NCBI GenBank assembly: GCA_964602985.1 | Contig: CAZRTJ010000009.1 | Coordinates: 49,618-113,617 of the forward strand | Origin: CAYZJB01 sp964602985 | GTDB taxonomy: Bacteria; CLD3; SB21 | Reading direction: 5' to 3' | Length of the DNA: 64,000 nt | Part shown: positions 26,755 to 35,410 of the stretch, one piece after another | How positions within the stretch are numbered: position 1 is the stretch's first letter | Layout: each line of letters starts with the position of its first letter | The notes under the pieces: generated by a model | What the model was told of the DNA's origin: nothing | Databases searched by the model: none | Seen by the model: only the letters and a program-made list of their open reading frames with translations | Translations under genes and position numbers: made by a program

Positions 26755-28446
26755 CTACAACCCGTCGATGCTGATCTCGCGCGGGTACTCGACGATGTAT
26801 TTGATCCGCAGTTCGATCTTCTCCTTCGGCTTGATTCTCAGCCGCCATACGATGGCGCCATCCGTCCTGCGTTCGACCACGCCATTGGGATGAGCGGCCG
26901 CGTTCTTGTCCTTTTCGAATTCGGGAACCAATGCCGTCACCTTGATCCGTTCATCCGACGAAATCGGAAATTGATCAAACACGGTGATCGAGTCTGTCGA
27001 GCGACGGAAACTCTCTATTGTCATTTTGTATTCAAATGTCTTCTTGATGGACTTGGAAAACAGTCCTTTTTCAGACTGATAGTCCTTGATTTGCTCCCGT
27101 TTGATCTTGATCGCATCGTCCACTCCGAGGAAGGCGTCGAATTTCTCCGTCGGAATGACGGTGCCGAGCGACGATGTGCCCACAAAGCTGTTTCCAAAGA
27201 AGATGTTCACATTACCGGCGAGAAAAGGCACATCGGTCGTATTTTCGATGCGACCTTTGAGATACGCCAGGGAGGACAGCTTCGGAACCGCGGAATATTC
27301 CAGTTCCGCTTTCAGCGATTCGGTCGTGATGGCGACTTTGTGTTCGAAATTGTCTGCTGGAATGGTAGTCGCCTTCTGAATCGCAAAGACCACAGACGTG
27401 GAGCGCGTCTCCACCACAGCCCTATCCAACTCGACGATGCCACCCGAACCAACCTCGTCATCGACAGCCTTTTCTTCTGCCTCTATTTCGCTCTTCTTCT
27501 TTGCCCCGAAGGCCCGATACCCGGCACCCGCACCGGATCTGGCTCCGCTCAGCGCGCCAAGGTCCCCTTTGTATCCTTCATACACGTTCAGGTACCACGA
27601 ACTTAATGTCGGCATGTTGGCTGATATATTGGGGCGCGCGGTCGAGATGGCCAGCTTCACGTCCTTCCAGTCCTCGCCCGTCCTCTGTGCAACCATGGCA
27701 TAATACACAAGTTCCACACCCTGGTCTTCGGGATTGACGCGAAGATCATAGACCGGATACCAGTAGGCGCCGCTGAGAACATACGACGGAGTCAGGACCA
27801 GATTTCCCGGCTTCGTCACGGTAACGCTCACGGTGACTTTCTTTCGACTCGGCTTGTTGTAACCAGATAACTGGTTGATCTGATTTTGAAGAACCGTCTT
27901 CTGAGTCTGCAGATCTTTCTTCTTTTTCTCGAGTGCACGGACTTCTTCATTGATCTTACCGACATTCCCGTCATAGAACGAATACAATTTCGTCCAGTCA
28001 TCCATCGTCGGGGCCGGTACGTCCTTGCTGCGAGTTTGATTGACGATGGCGTTCTTGATCTGATCGAGCAAATCTTTCTCGCGGGACAGCAGACTCAGCC
28101 GGTCGGTAAGCACGCGTTCGTCTTCATTCAGCGCGGCCATCCTCGACTGCAAACCCGCCAGTCGGTCCTTGGGGATCGTGTCGAGGTATTCCAGTTCGAT
28201 CTTAATGTCCGTAATCTTGGCGTTGGCGGTCCCCGACCCGCTCACCCGCAAGGACTGATCCTGCAGGGCGGAAGGAAGATCGGTGATGACCAGTTGATAA
28301 TCGCCGGCATTCAGGTAGGACTCGGCGGTGCGCGTCACCTCGGCCCGATCCAGAAAGACCGTGACCTGACTGATTTTTGATGGGACGATCCTCTCCTGGG
28401 CGACCGTTGACGCAACGATCCAGACAAACGCAATTCCATAACGCAT
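26755..28446 (-). CDS. Mucoidy inhibitor MuiA family protein (DUF4139)
   Basis: 563 residues from the ATG at 28446, chosen because AAGGAG lies seven bases upstream; earlier in-frame starts are at 28452 and 28470. A signal peptide (ending STVAQ) is followed by an N-terminal domain (VTVFLDRAEVTRTAES, DLPSALQDQSLRVSG). A coiled coil covers about residues 95-195, and the DUF4139 part has LTPSYVLSGAYWYPVYDLRV, a WYLNVYEG-like segment and a C-terminal VWRLRIKPKEKIELRIKYIVEYP. Family members affect mucoid phenotype when overexpressed, but the molecular role is unknown. It is downstream of the MEMO1-family gene on the same strand, with its own Shine-Dalgarno. Confidence 0.85.
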   Translation of the reverse strand: MRYGIAFVWIVASTVAQERIVPSKISQVTVFLDRAEVTRTAESYLNAGDYQLVITDLPSALQDQSLRVSGSGTANAKITDIKIELEYLDTIPKDRLAGLQSRMAALNEDERVLTDRLSLLSREKDLLDQIKNAIVNQTRSKDVPAPTMDDWTKLYSFYDGNVGKINEEVRALEKKKKDLQTQKTVLQNQINQLSGYNKPSRKKVTVSVTVTKPGNLVLTPSYVLSGAYWYPVYDLRVNPEDQGVELVYYAMVAQRTGEDWKDVKLAISTARPNISANMPTLSSWYLNVYEGYKGDLGALSGARSGAGAGYRAFGAKKKSEIEAEEKAVDDEVGSGGIVELDRAVVETRSTSVVFAIQKATTIPADNFEHKVAITTESLKAELEYSAVPKLSSLAYLKGRIENTTDVPFLAGNVNIFFGNSFVGTSSLGTVIPTEKFDAFLGVDDAIKIKREQIKDYQSEKGLFSKSIKKTFEYKMTIESFRRSTDSITVFDQFPISSDERIKVTALVPEFEKDKNAAAHPNGVVERRTDGAIVWRLRIKPKEKIELRIKYIVEYPREISIDGL

Positions 28447-28508
28447 GATCATTCTCCTTATAGTGAGCATTGCCTATCGCAGTCCGCGTTTCCCTCGCCG
28501 ATCCTCAC

Positions 28509-29333
28509 TCAATTCATGACCCCTGCGAGGTATCCGACCACTTCGTTGTAATCGTGATTACTATCACCGGAGGTCCGGTATGTCAGGACGCGGGCGGTGT
28601 GACAACCCGAACGGCGGGCCATCATCATCGAAACGATGATCGGTCCATATCCGCATGCCTCGCATCGTCCGGCACGGATGTCGTCGTGCAAACGTCTTTC
28701 GTCAAACATCTCGACGTCGGAAATGACATGGTGATCCAATACCTGTGCTTCCTCCTGCCGATGAAAGTGCGACAGGTCGCTGCTGGCGACCACCAGGACC
28801 TTCTTTCCGGATAGCACCTTCTCCAACGCGCTTGCGAGACGCTCACACATCGCCCATCCCTGGTCGGCCATGACGATGGGCAAGAGGACGAATTCGCCAA
28901 ACAGATATTGAAGGAATGGAAGTTCGACTTCGATGCCGTGCTCCTGCTGATGTCCGAGACGCGACAGGACGATCTGCGGATGGGCCTCCGATAACTGTTT
29001 CGCCAGCGTTGCGTCGACCGGTACGACGCCGAGCGGAGTCCGATAATTTCCTGGATACACCGACACTCCGCGAAAATAGTCCCGGTGGTTCGGAGACATC
29101 ACCACGACGACATCCCATGGCGTCTGTCCAAGTTGTCGGAAGGCCGCCGCGGCGACCCTGCCGGAATATACGTATCCCGCATGGGGTACGATCACCGCAG
29201 ACACCGACGGAATCGGCGTGTGCTCGGCTTCGCTCATCATCTCGTCAATGTCGGACCGCAATTTTTGCGCATGTGCGGGATAGAAAATCCCCGCAACGGC
29301 AGGAGGTCGGGTCGTGAGGAGATCGGCAGTCAC
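28509..29333 (-). CDS. AmmeMemoRadiSam system protein B (MEMO1 family)
   Basis: 274 residues, normal length. It shows RPPAVAGIFYPAHA, VPHAGYVYSGRVAAAAF, SPNHRDYF, GHQQEHGIEVELPFLQYL and VVASSDLSHFH, the metal-ligand His/Asp/Cys pattern of MEMO1-type proteins related to extradiol dioxygenases. In many genomes it sits with an AMMECR1-domain gene and a radical SAM gene; neither is adjacent here. It ends the operon that starts with the TPR lipoprotein gene and follows the NtrC-type regulator by 12 bases. Biochemical function is not established. Confidence 0.9.
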   Translation of the reverse strand: MTADLLTTRPPAVAGIFYPAHAQKLRSDIDEMMSEAEHTPIPSVSAVIVPHAGYVYSGRVAAAAFRQLGQTPWDVVVVMSPNHRDYFRGVSVYPGNYRTPLGVVPVDATLAKQLSEAHPQIVLSRLGHQQEHGIEVELPFLQYLFGEFVLLPIVMADQGWAMCERLASALEKVLSGKKVLVVASSDLSHFHRQEEAQVLDHHVISDVEMFDERRLHDDIRAGRCEACGYGPIIVSMMMARRSGCHTARVLTYRTSGDSNHDYNEVVGYLAGVMN

Positions 29334-29345
29334 ATTGCGCCGTCC

Positions 29346-30752
29346 TTACTCCTTGATGGGTAACTGATACTTTTCCGCTTTGCGGTAAATCGTTGCGCGG
29401 CCCATGTTGAGGCGCCGTGCGAGCTCGCTGATATTTCCGCTGACTTCGCCAAACACCCGCTTAATGACGCGCTCCTCCACACGTTCGAGCACTTCGTCGA
29501 GCGTCCCGGACAAGTCGATATACGACTCGGGCGGTGCGGTGGGACGTGACGCGCCCAGCGTCTTGATCGCCGGCGGCAGGTCGTCGAGCTCGATCTCGCG
29601 ACCGGAGCACAAGACCACGGCGCGTTCGATCGTGTTTTCCAGTTCCCGTACATTACCCGACCATCCGTAATCGATCAACGCCTGCAGGGCGCTTCGGGAA
29701 ATCGACTCCGGCGTCGTCTTGCTTTCGCGCTTCTTGAATTTCTCCAGAAAATGGGCGGCCAGCAGCGGTATGTCTTCACGCCGGTCACGCAGAGAGGGCA
29801 TGACGATCGGGAAGACGCTCAGGCGGTAGTACAAGTCTTCACGAAATTGTCCGGCCTTGACCAGGTCTTCGAGGTTGCGATTGGTTGCCGAGATGACGCG
29901 GACGTCCACTCGGATCACGCCCGTTCCGCCGATGCGCGTAAATTCACGTTCCTGCAGTACGCGGAGGACCTTCGCCTGGGTGGTTGGCGACATCTCCCCG
30001 ATCTCATCGAGGAAAATGGTGCCGCCGTCGGCCTGTTCAAATTTCCCAATGCGACGTTCCGTCGCGCCGGTAAAGGCTCCCCGCTCATGTCCGAAGAGTT
30101 CGCTTTCGAGCAAACTTTCGGGCAGTGCCGCGCAGTTGACGGCGACACATGCTTTGTGGGCCCGCATCGGCGTACGATTGTGAATTTCGCGGGCGACGAG
30201 TTCTTTGCCCGTACCGCTTTCGCCCATGATCAGTACCGTGACGCTCCCGCTCTTCGCAATTTTATCTACGACCGTGTACACTTCCTGCATTTTCGGGCTG
30301 CGCCCGATGATGCTGCCAAAATCCCTGACCTGCTGCAGCTCGGAGCGCAGACGGTCCAGTTCCTGCGACATCGAGCGGATCAGGAGCGCATTGCGGATGG
30401 AGACTTTGAGACGGTTGGAGTCAAACGGTTTGGTCACGAAGTCCAGGGCGCCGCCCTTCATCGATTCCACGGCCGTCTCGATGGTGCCGTGCGCGCTCAT
30501 CATGACGATGGGGATACTGGGATAGAATTTGCGGATGCGGTCCATCACCTCAATGCCGTCCTGGCCGGGAATCCTGAGGTCCAGCAGGATCACGTCGGGA
30601 TGATGTTCCTCGATGCAATGGAAACACTCGTTCCCGTCAGTGGCATTGACAATGCGATACTCGTCGCGTTCCAGATAGAGATTGATCAGTTTGAGAATGT
30701 TCTTATCGTCATCGACGACAAGAATCGTGCGGCGATCGTCTCCATTTTCCAT
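29346..30752 (-). CDS. Sigma-54-dependent response regulator (NtrC family)
   Basis: 468 residues. The receiver domain (1-120) has the phospho-acceptor Asp at about 58 (DVILLDLRIPG) and acidic pocket VVDDDKN. The AAA+ domain has Walker A GESGTGKE, the sigma-54-contacting GAFTGAT loop and DGGTIFLDEIGEM. The C-terminal Fis-type helix-turn-helix (about 425-468) has ISELARRLNMGRATIYRKAEKY. It activates sigma-54 promoters when phosphorylated. No partner kinase is adjacent; the orphan kinase at 18212-21436 is one candidate. It is in the lpxK operon, nine bases from lpxK. Confidence 0.95.
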   Translation of the reverse strand: MENGDDRRTILVVDDDKNILKLINLYLERDEYRIVNATDGNECFHCIEEHHPDVILLDLRIPGQDGIEVMDRIRKFYPSIPIVMMSAHGTIETAVESMKGGALDFVTKPFDSNRLKVSIRNALLIRSMSQELDRLRSELQQVRDFGSIIGRSPKMQEVYTVVDKIAKSGSVTVLIMGESGTGKELVAREIHNRTPMRAHKACVAVNCAALPESLLESELFGHERGAFTGATERRIGKFEQADGGTIFLDEIGEMSPTTQAKVLRVLQEREFTRIGGTGVIRVDVRVISATNRNLEDLVKAGQFREDLYYRLSVFPIVMPSLRDRREDIPLLAAHFLEKFKKRESKTTPESISRSALQALIDYGWSGNVRELENTIERAVVLCSGREIELDDLPPAIKTLGASRPTAPPESYIDLSGTLDEVLERVEERVIKRVFGEVSGNISELARRLNMGRATIYRKAEKYQLPIKE

Positions 30753-30760
30753 GGGGCAAT

Positions 30761-31774
30761 CTACAAGCTTTTCGAAAGAAGCGCAAACTTCGATTCGATC
30801 GCATCGATCAGGCGGCCGGACTCTTCGCGAATTTCAAAATGCAGGTAGTACCCGATCATCGGACGGAGTTTCACGGCGTCCTTGTGTGTGGTGAGGATCA
30901 GCCCGCCAGGGGAAATGTCCTGCGACAACCGACGAATGTCCGACGGTCGATACCAGTAATGGTCGCGAAAAAACCGAAAGGACAAAGATGTCGGCGCATA
31001 CGTCGATGCAAGTTGTCGCAGCATGCGCTCAAAAGGTCGGGAGTGTCCCAGCCCGGCCACCGCCAGCACGTCACGGTTACGGATCGTTTCCAGCGGGACC
31101 TCTTCGTCGGTGGTCACCGATCGAAACGACAGCGGCACCCACGACATTGCGATGCGGTCATCCTGGGCGTCTTCGCATTTCGTGATGACCTGCACATCGC
31201 ACATCGCCGCTCTCTCTGGACGATCGCGCAGCCGGCCGACGGGCAGAGCCCATTGCGGATACCGGGATTCTTCGACGTCGGCGACTGCGATCTCAAAATG
31301 CGCACGGATACTTCGATCCTGCAAGCCGCTGTCGAGAAAGACCATGTCGAGGTCTCTGGCGCGAAGGTATGCCAGTCCCGCTTGTCTGTCTTCCGAGGCG
31401 ATCACAATGATCGGCAATCCGCGCACCTGTTCCCCCAGCATCCGGGCCTCGTCGCCGCATTCCCGGACATCAGGCAGCGGCCCCGCCGTCACGTCTACCA
31501 CGCCGGGCTTCTGTTTCCGATAGCCATGCGTGAGAATAGCGACTTTGTACAGACGCTGCGCAAACTGTCGCGCCAACCATTCCGTCGTAGGCGTCTTCCC
31601 AGAACCGCCTGCGGAGATACTACCGACGGTGACGAGAAACGGGCGTCCGGGACGCGCAGGATGCGGACGTGTACGAAATTTCAAAAAAAGAAAAAAAAGA
31701 AACGCGGGCAGAGCAAACAGCGCATAGCCGATCCACCGAAACGACCGCCACTCGACGACAGGTCTAAGAGGCAT
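30761..31774 (-). CDS. lpxK: Tetraacyldisaccharide 4'-kinase
   Basis: 337 residues, normal length. It phosphorylates the lipid A disaccharide at the 4' position on the inner face of the inner membrane. An N-terminal membrane helix (about 14-32, ALFALPAFLFFLFL) precedes the P-loop SISAGGSGKTPTTEWLA, then ILTHGY.RK and GDEARMLG. It overlaps the upstream DUF374 acyltransferase gene by 11 bases, a sensible pairing in lipid A or lipid synthesis. Long A runs near 31681-31702 encode the Phe-rich part of the helix; they are natural slip sites for replication or sequencing, but the frame is intact. Confidence 0.95.
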   Translation of the reverse strand: MPLRPVVEWRSFRWIGYALFALPAFLFFLFLKFRTRPHPARPGRPFLVTVGSISAGGSGKTPTTEWLARQFAQRLYKVAILTHGYRKQKPGVVDVTAGPLPDVRECGDEARMLGEQVRGLPIIVIASEDRQAGLAYLRARDLDMVFLDSGLQDRSIRAHFEIAVADVEESRYPQWALPVGRLRDRPERAAMCDVQVITKCEDAQDDRIAMSWVPLSFRSVTTDEEVPLETIRNRDVLAVAGLGHSRPFERMLRQLASTYAPTSLSFRFFRDHYWYRPSDIRRLSQDISPGGLILTTHKDAVKLRPMIGYYLHFEIREESGRLIDAIESKFALLSKSL

Positions 31775-32312
31775 GCAATCGCTGTGTCAGTTGTCCGGCG
31801 TCGGTGGCAGGGGGGTGAAGGCGAACCGTGCACGTGGAGAATGGCCAGGGAATTATCGCGGAGTCCCACGAGCGAAGCCGTATCGCGCGGGAATACGAAA
31901 CGGTTACAGGAATGATTTTCTTCCCGGTATTTGCCGCCAGGAGGAGCACGCCCTCTTTCAGCACACCGGCGGGACCCTTCGGGCCGTCGGGTGTGATGAG
32001 GACAGACTTCCCATTCTGCAAATGTCCGCGCAGACCCAGCCACCCTTCCCATCCGCGCGTCGAACTGGATCCTTCGACGATGCCATAGCCGAGGCGGCGC
32101 AGGACGTTTTGCAGACTGCGTCCGTCACGACTCCGGCTGACCAGCGCGACGTGGCTCCCGGTGCGCAGGCCCGCGACCGCGGCGAGAATATGACGATGCC
32201 AGAAGGCATAAATCACCGGTTCGCGCAGCGGCGCCCCTTCCACGCGCACGCGCACGGTACGCACCCACAGCGTGACGAGAAAAGGCAACAGATTCGGGAG
32301 GACAACCTTCAC
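31764..32312 (-). CDS. DUF374 lysophospholipid acyltransferase-like protein
   Basis: 182 residues, slightly shorter than usual (about 200-220). It has VIYAFWHRHILA with an acyltransferase-type His, LVSRSRDGR, GIVEGSSSTRGWEG and the TPDGPKGPA motif typical of DUF374 proteins related to LpxL/PlsC acyltransferases. An N-terminal hydrophobic stretch suggests membrane association. It lies between the TPR lipoprotein gene (two bases away) and lpxK (overlapping), in keeping with a role in lipid A or lipid acylation. The substrate is not known. Confidence 0.85.
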   Translation of the reverse strand: MKVVLPNLLPFLVTLWVRTVRVRVEGAPLREPVIYAFWHRHILAAVAGLRTGSHVALVSRSRDGRSLQNVLRRLGYGIVEGSSSTRGWEGWLGLRGHLQNGKSVLITPDGPKGPAGVLKEGVLLLAANTGKKIIPVTVSYSRAIRLRSWDSAIIPWPFSTCTVRLHPPATDAGQLTQRLHAS

Positions 32313-32314
32313 GG

Positions 32315-33157
32315 TCAGAGTTTTGCGAGGTAATCTTTGGCGATTTTGGAGTAACTGCTTTTGGGATGATCCGCCACGAGCTTTTCAAAGGATTCTCTGG
32401 CGCGATCTTTCTTTTTTAGTTTCAGATAGCACTGTCCGATGCGGAGTTTGATCGCATCGGCGACCGAGCCGGTGAAGGTCAGACCTTTCTGAAAATCGAC
32501 GAGCGCCTGAGAATAGTCGCCCATCATATAGTAGCACTCCGCGAGTTGGTACTGGCAACTCACGGCCAGAGCGTGATCGGGCGACTGCACGAGCAGTTTC
32601 TCGAATTTTGCGGAGGCTGTTTTGAATTTCTGCTCCTTCATCAGGGACACACCTTCGCGATACGCGGTCCGTACGGGGTCTCCGTCGTCCTTTGCGGTTT
32701 TGGATTTTTCTTTCGGAAGGTCTTTGGGCAGTTCGACCCTCTTCGCGGGCTTGGAATCCGTCACGTCTTTCCTGACTTCGTCTGGAATTTTCTGATCTCT
32801 CCTGATATCGGAGAATTTCCCAGACTTGAGCGTCATGATTTCCCCTTCCAGCGAGTCGATGACGATGGCTTGTTCTTCGACCAGACGTTTCGCCACCATG
32901 ACTTCGTCCATGAGATCCCCGATGCGCGCGATCAGAGAATCTCGTTCCGACCGCGTCAGAGCCGATATCGAAATTTTTTCCTCTTTGTGAGCGCGAAGGA
33001 CGGCGGACGTGTCGCGGGGTTCGTTTAGTCCGAGCAAGTTATTCAGGTCTTCTTTGTCCCTGGTCAGATGCGGCTGGGAGGACTCGACGTGGATGGATTC
33101 GGAACTGCCGCCGCAGGAGAGGAACAGGCCGAGTGCAAGGAAATACAGATTTTTCAT
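32315..33157 (-). CDS. TPR lipoprotein, YbgF-like
   Basis: 280 residues. Lipoprotein signal MKNLYFLALGLFLSC with Cys at 15. A charged helical region with a coiled coil (about 75-115) is followed by a low-complexity Lys/Asp linker and C-terminal tetratricopeptide repeats (about 165-280: AYREGVSLMKEQKFKTA, YQLAECYYMMGDYSQAL, IGQCYLKLKKKDRARES). The order coiled coil, linker, TPR resembles YbgF/CpoB of the Tol-Pal system or BamD-like factors, but no tol genes are nearby. It is first of a five-gene run ending at the MEMO1-family gene. Confidence 0.8.
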   Translation of the reverse strand: MKNLYFLALGLFLSCGGSSESIHVESSQPHLTRDKEDLNNLLGLNEPRDTSAVLRAHKEEKISISALTRSERDSLIARIGDLMDEVMVAKRLVEEQAIVIDSLEGEIMTLKSGKFSDIRRDQKIPDEVRKDVTDSKPAKRVELPKDLPKEKSKTAKDDGDPVRTAYREGVSLMKEQKFKTASAKFEKLLVQSPDHALAVSCQYQLAECYYMMGDYSQALVDFQKGLTFTGSVADAIKLRIGQCYLKLKKKDRARESFEKLVADHPKSSYSKIAKDYLAKL

Positions 33158-33169
33158 TCGACAATTCGC

Positions 33170-33198
33170 TTGACTTTGTATGGTCAGATATCTATCAT
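33170..33198 (+). promoter_or_regulatory. Promoter of the tRNA pair
   Basis: TTGACT at 33170-33175, 17-base spacer, TATCAT at 33193-33198; the first tRNA begins 13 bases later. Confidence 0.65.
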
Positions 33199-33211
33199 TG
33201 CCCCACTTGAT

Positions 33212-33285
<74 letters not shown>

Positions 33286-33294
33286 CAATGTAAT

Positions 33295-33331
33295 ATAGAC
33301 CTTGTGAATCATAAGGTCTATGTTCTTTTTA
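33295..33331 (+). terminator. Stem-loop between the two tRNAs
   Basis: ATAGACCTT / AAGGTCTAT pairs perfectly (nine pairs, nine-base loop), followed by GTTCTTTTT. It may be a partial terminator that lowers the second tRNA, or a processing signal. Confidence 0.6.
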
Positions 33332-33332
33332 G

Positions 33333-33405
33333 GGCGGGTTAGCTCAGTTGGTAGAGCAGCGGAATCATAATCCGCGTGTCGGCGGTTCAAGCCCGTCACC
33401 CGCTA
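33333..33405 (+). tRNA. tRNA with CAU anticodon, elongator Met (or Ile2)
   Basis: Cloverleaf of 73 bases: acceptor GGCGGGT / ACCCGCT with a G-U first pair, D stem GCTC/GAGC, anticodon stem GCGGA/TCCGC with loop ATCATAA, T arm GGCGG-TTCAAGC-CCGTC. A discriminator, CCA not encoded. The CAU anticodon fits elongator Met; a lysidine-modified Ile tRNA cannot be excluded by sequence alone. Confidence 0.9.
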
Positions 33406-33410
33406 CGTAG

Positions 33411-33440
33411 AAATCCCTCAGATGTGAGGGATTTTTTCGT
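33411..33440 (+). terminator. Intrinsic terminator after the tRNA pair
   Basis: Perfect ten-pair stem AAATCCCTCA / TGAGGGATTT with a GATG loop, followed by TTTCG. Confidence 0.92.
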
Positions 33441-33816
33441 TTTCCATGACCAGGTTGCCAGGTCGGGGACCTACTTTCTCCTAGCTGCCTGATTCCCGGC
33501 AAATTCCCCGCTCATACCCACCTGAGTTTTGCGGAAGCGGACAGCGCCATGTGGTTTGCCACATTCTTTCAAATTCATCAACAGTACAATTGCTCACCAA
33601 GTTTTTGGTGGACAGATTCGCCGCAGTCCCTTTGACAAGGCCGCGGCATACGGTTTCCATCACTGCCGTAATCACCTGTGCCCAAGCATAAACGAAAAAA
33701 ACAAAAATGAAAACGTGAATTTCGATTGGATGCTTCCCGATGAGAACGGTTCCGGGCAAGGAAACCTTCCCCATCTCCGAACCGTAGACCCTCCGAACGT
33801 ACTTGAAAGGTCTCAC
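33441..33816. other. Gap without a convincing gene
   Basis: Between the tRNA terminator and the HEXXH gene. Open frames cross it on both strands (for example 33481-33816 minus, and the upstream extension of the next gene), but none has a start context or recognisable sequence. No repeat or tRNA was seen. An AAAGG six bases before 33817 marks the next gene. Confidence 0.5.
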
Positions 33817-35157
33817 ATGCGTGTATGGGTTTGCCTGTTGCTCTCGTGGATCGTCCTTGCATCCTCTATGTCCGTTCGATCACAGGAAGACTACCAACGA
33901 GCTTTGTCTATCGAAACGGAAGTTCGCCGAATCGCCTCGCAAAGAACCCTATGGCCGGTATTTGATCCGGTCCAGATTCCCCTCGCGATTTTCACGGGAC
34001 AGAACACGTATCTCTTTCGACATCCGTCTCCGCCCGCGGAATTTTCGAAACGGGACGGATTCCACGTCTTTCACGGCCGATACCCCTTCGTCACATCCAA
34101 TACCAGTGTCGACATCAATGGAATTCCCACGGCGACGCTGATGGCGGAGTACGGCGATGTGGCGATCCATGCGGCGGTGTCTCTGCACGAGGCATTCCAC
34201 GTCCACCAGCGAGCCCGTCACCCTCACTGGATCGCCAACGAAGGCTCCGTCTTCCTGTATCCGACGGACAACGCAGAGCTTCTGAGCCTGCGTCGAATGG
34301 AGTCTGTTGCGTTCAGTCGGGCCCTCCGCGCCGCGGATATCGGAACGGCGGCGGAGTGGTGCGACCTGGCTCTGCAATACCGCCTCCGGAGATTTTCGCA
34401 AATGGATTCAGCCTTTGGCGCCTACGAACGATTCAACGAACTCAACGAGGGACTCGCTCAATACATCCAACATCTCGCCGCAGGTCATAACTCCGTGCAC
34501 TTTCCGGCTGAGGAATTCAAACCCGCCGCAATCCGCGAGCGTGTGTACGTCAGTGGACCCGCACTGGCATTCCTCCTGGATCGTCTCGATCCGGATTGGC
34601 AGAAGGGTCTGGAAAAAAATGATCGGCAATTTCTCGACGACCTTCTGCGACGCGCGATCCAGGGGCGAACCATCACAGTCTGTGAAATAGACTCCAAGCA
34701 AGTACGCGAGATCCGGCAGATCGCACAGAAGGACATACAGGATGTGATCCAATCCCGAACAGATCGTCGATTCCAGTTTGACGCTCGCGACGGATGGCGC
34801 CTTCTCATCGAAACAAGCGCTCCGCTGTGGCCCCACGGCTTCGACCCACTGAATGTCTCCGTGATCGACGGCGGCATTCTGCACACTCGTTTTCTACGAT
34901 TGGCAAATGACTCCTGTGGCGTGGAGATGTTGGACGGCTCAGGGGCGGACCTCGAAGCGCTGACGGTTGCCGCGGGCCCTCATCCGTTATTCAGTGGAAT
35001 CGCCAGGATCACGATCGCAGGACTGACAAAACCCGATGTGAAGATCGAGGGCAGCCGCACGCGCCTGTCGGCTCCCGGACTGCAGGCGGACATCTGGTCA
35101 GGGAAAATCTCACTCGATGAAACGCGCAAATGGATCCACGTGACGGTGCGTCCTTGA
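33817..35157 (+). CDS. Putative secreted zinc metallopeptidase (HEXXH)
   Basis: 446 residues from the ATG at 33817, which has AAAGG upstream and gives a signal peptide (MRVWVCLLLSWIVLASS). HEAFH at residues 124-128 is an HEXXH zinc motif, and NELNEGLAQY puts a Glu at about residue 211 where a gluzincin third ligand is expected. The rest is not recognised and ends in a beta-rich domain. The gene stands alone on its strand, and a small minus-strand gene converges six bases after its stop. Peptidase function is inferred from the motif and its secreted context. Confidence 0.7.
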   Translation: MRVWVCLLLSWIVLASSMSVRSQEDYQRALSIETEVRRIASQRTLWPVFDPVQIPLAIFTGQNTYLFRHPSPPAEFSKRDGFHVFHGRYPFVTSNTSVDINGIPTATLMAEYGDVAIHAAVSLHEAFHVHQRARHPHWIANEGSVFLYPTDNAELLSLRRMESVAFSRALRAADIGTAAEWCDLALQYRLRRFSQMDSAFGAYERFNELNEGLAQYIQHLAAGHNSVHFPAEEFKPAAIRERVYVSGPALAFLLDRLDPDWQKGLEKNDRQFLDDLLRRAIQGRTITVCEIDSKQVREIRQIAQKDIQDVIQSRTDRRFQFDARDGWRLLIETSAPLWPHGFDPLNVSVIDGGILHTRFLRLANDSCGVEMLDGSGADLEALTVAAGPHPLFSGIARITIAGLTKPDVKIEGSRTRLSAPGLQADIWSGKISLDETRKWIHVTVRP

Positions 35158-35163
35158 ATTTCC

Positions 35164-35400
35164 TCAGACTTTCAGAATGGCTCGCAGTTCCGACAGGACG
35201 TTCGCAGGCACGAACACAGGAGGTCCGTCCGCGATGAATTCGTCAAATGTCTGCGTCGACGCTCCCTCGCCAAACCGTCCCCCGTCCCCCCCGGGCCGAT
35301 TCCACCAGACCAGTTGTCCCTCAAAGGTATGGACGCCGCTGACGCCTTCTCCATCCGGCCACTGCCAACTTCGCTTCTCCACCCACGTCCAGTCTTTCAT
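35164..35400 (-). CDS. Small hypothetical protein
   Basis: 78 residues from the ATG at 35400, with AGGAAGG upstream. Trp-rich N-terminal half (WTWVEKRSWQWPDGEG..HTFEGQLVWW), Gly-rich middle, short helical end (VPANVLSELRAIL). No signal peptide, membrane segment or recognised family. It follows the TonB-dependent receptor gene by 10 bases and may share its transcript. Confidence 0.6.
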   Translation of the reverse strand: MKDWTWVEKRSWQWPDGEGVSGVHTFEGQLVWWNRPGGDGGRFGEGASTQTFDEFIADGPPVFVPANVLSELRAILKV

Positions 35401-35410
35401 GTCCTTCCTC

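Noticed and set aside
31681..31705. Possible frameshift at A-runs in lpxK
   Set aside because: The reading frame continues through the runs and gives a sensible membrane helix before the P-loop, so there is no sign of an error.
33481..33816. Minus-strand frame of 111 codons after the tRNAs
   Set aside because: No ribosome-binding site, no recognised motif, and it covers the probable leader of the HEXXH gene.
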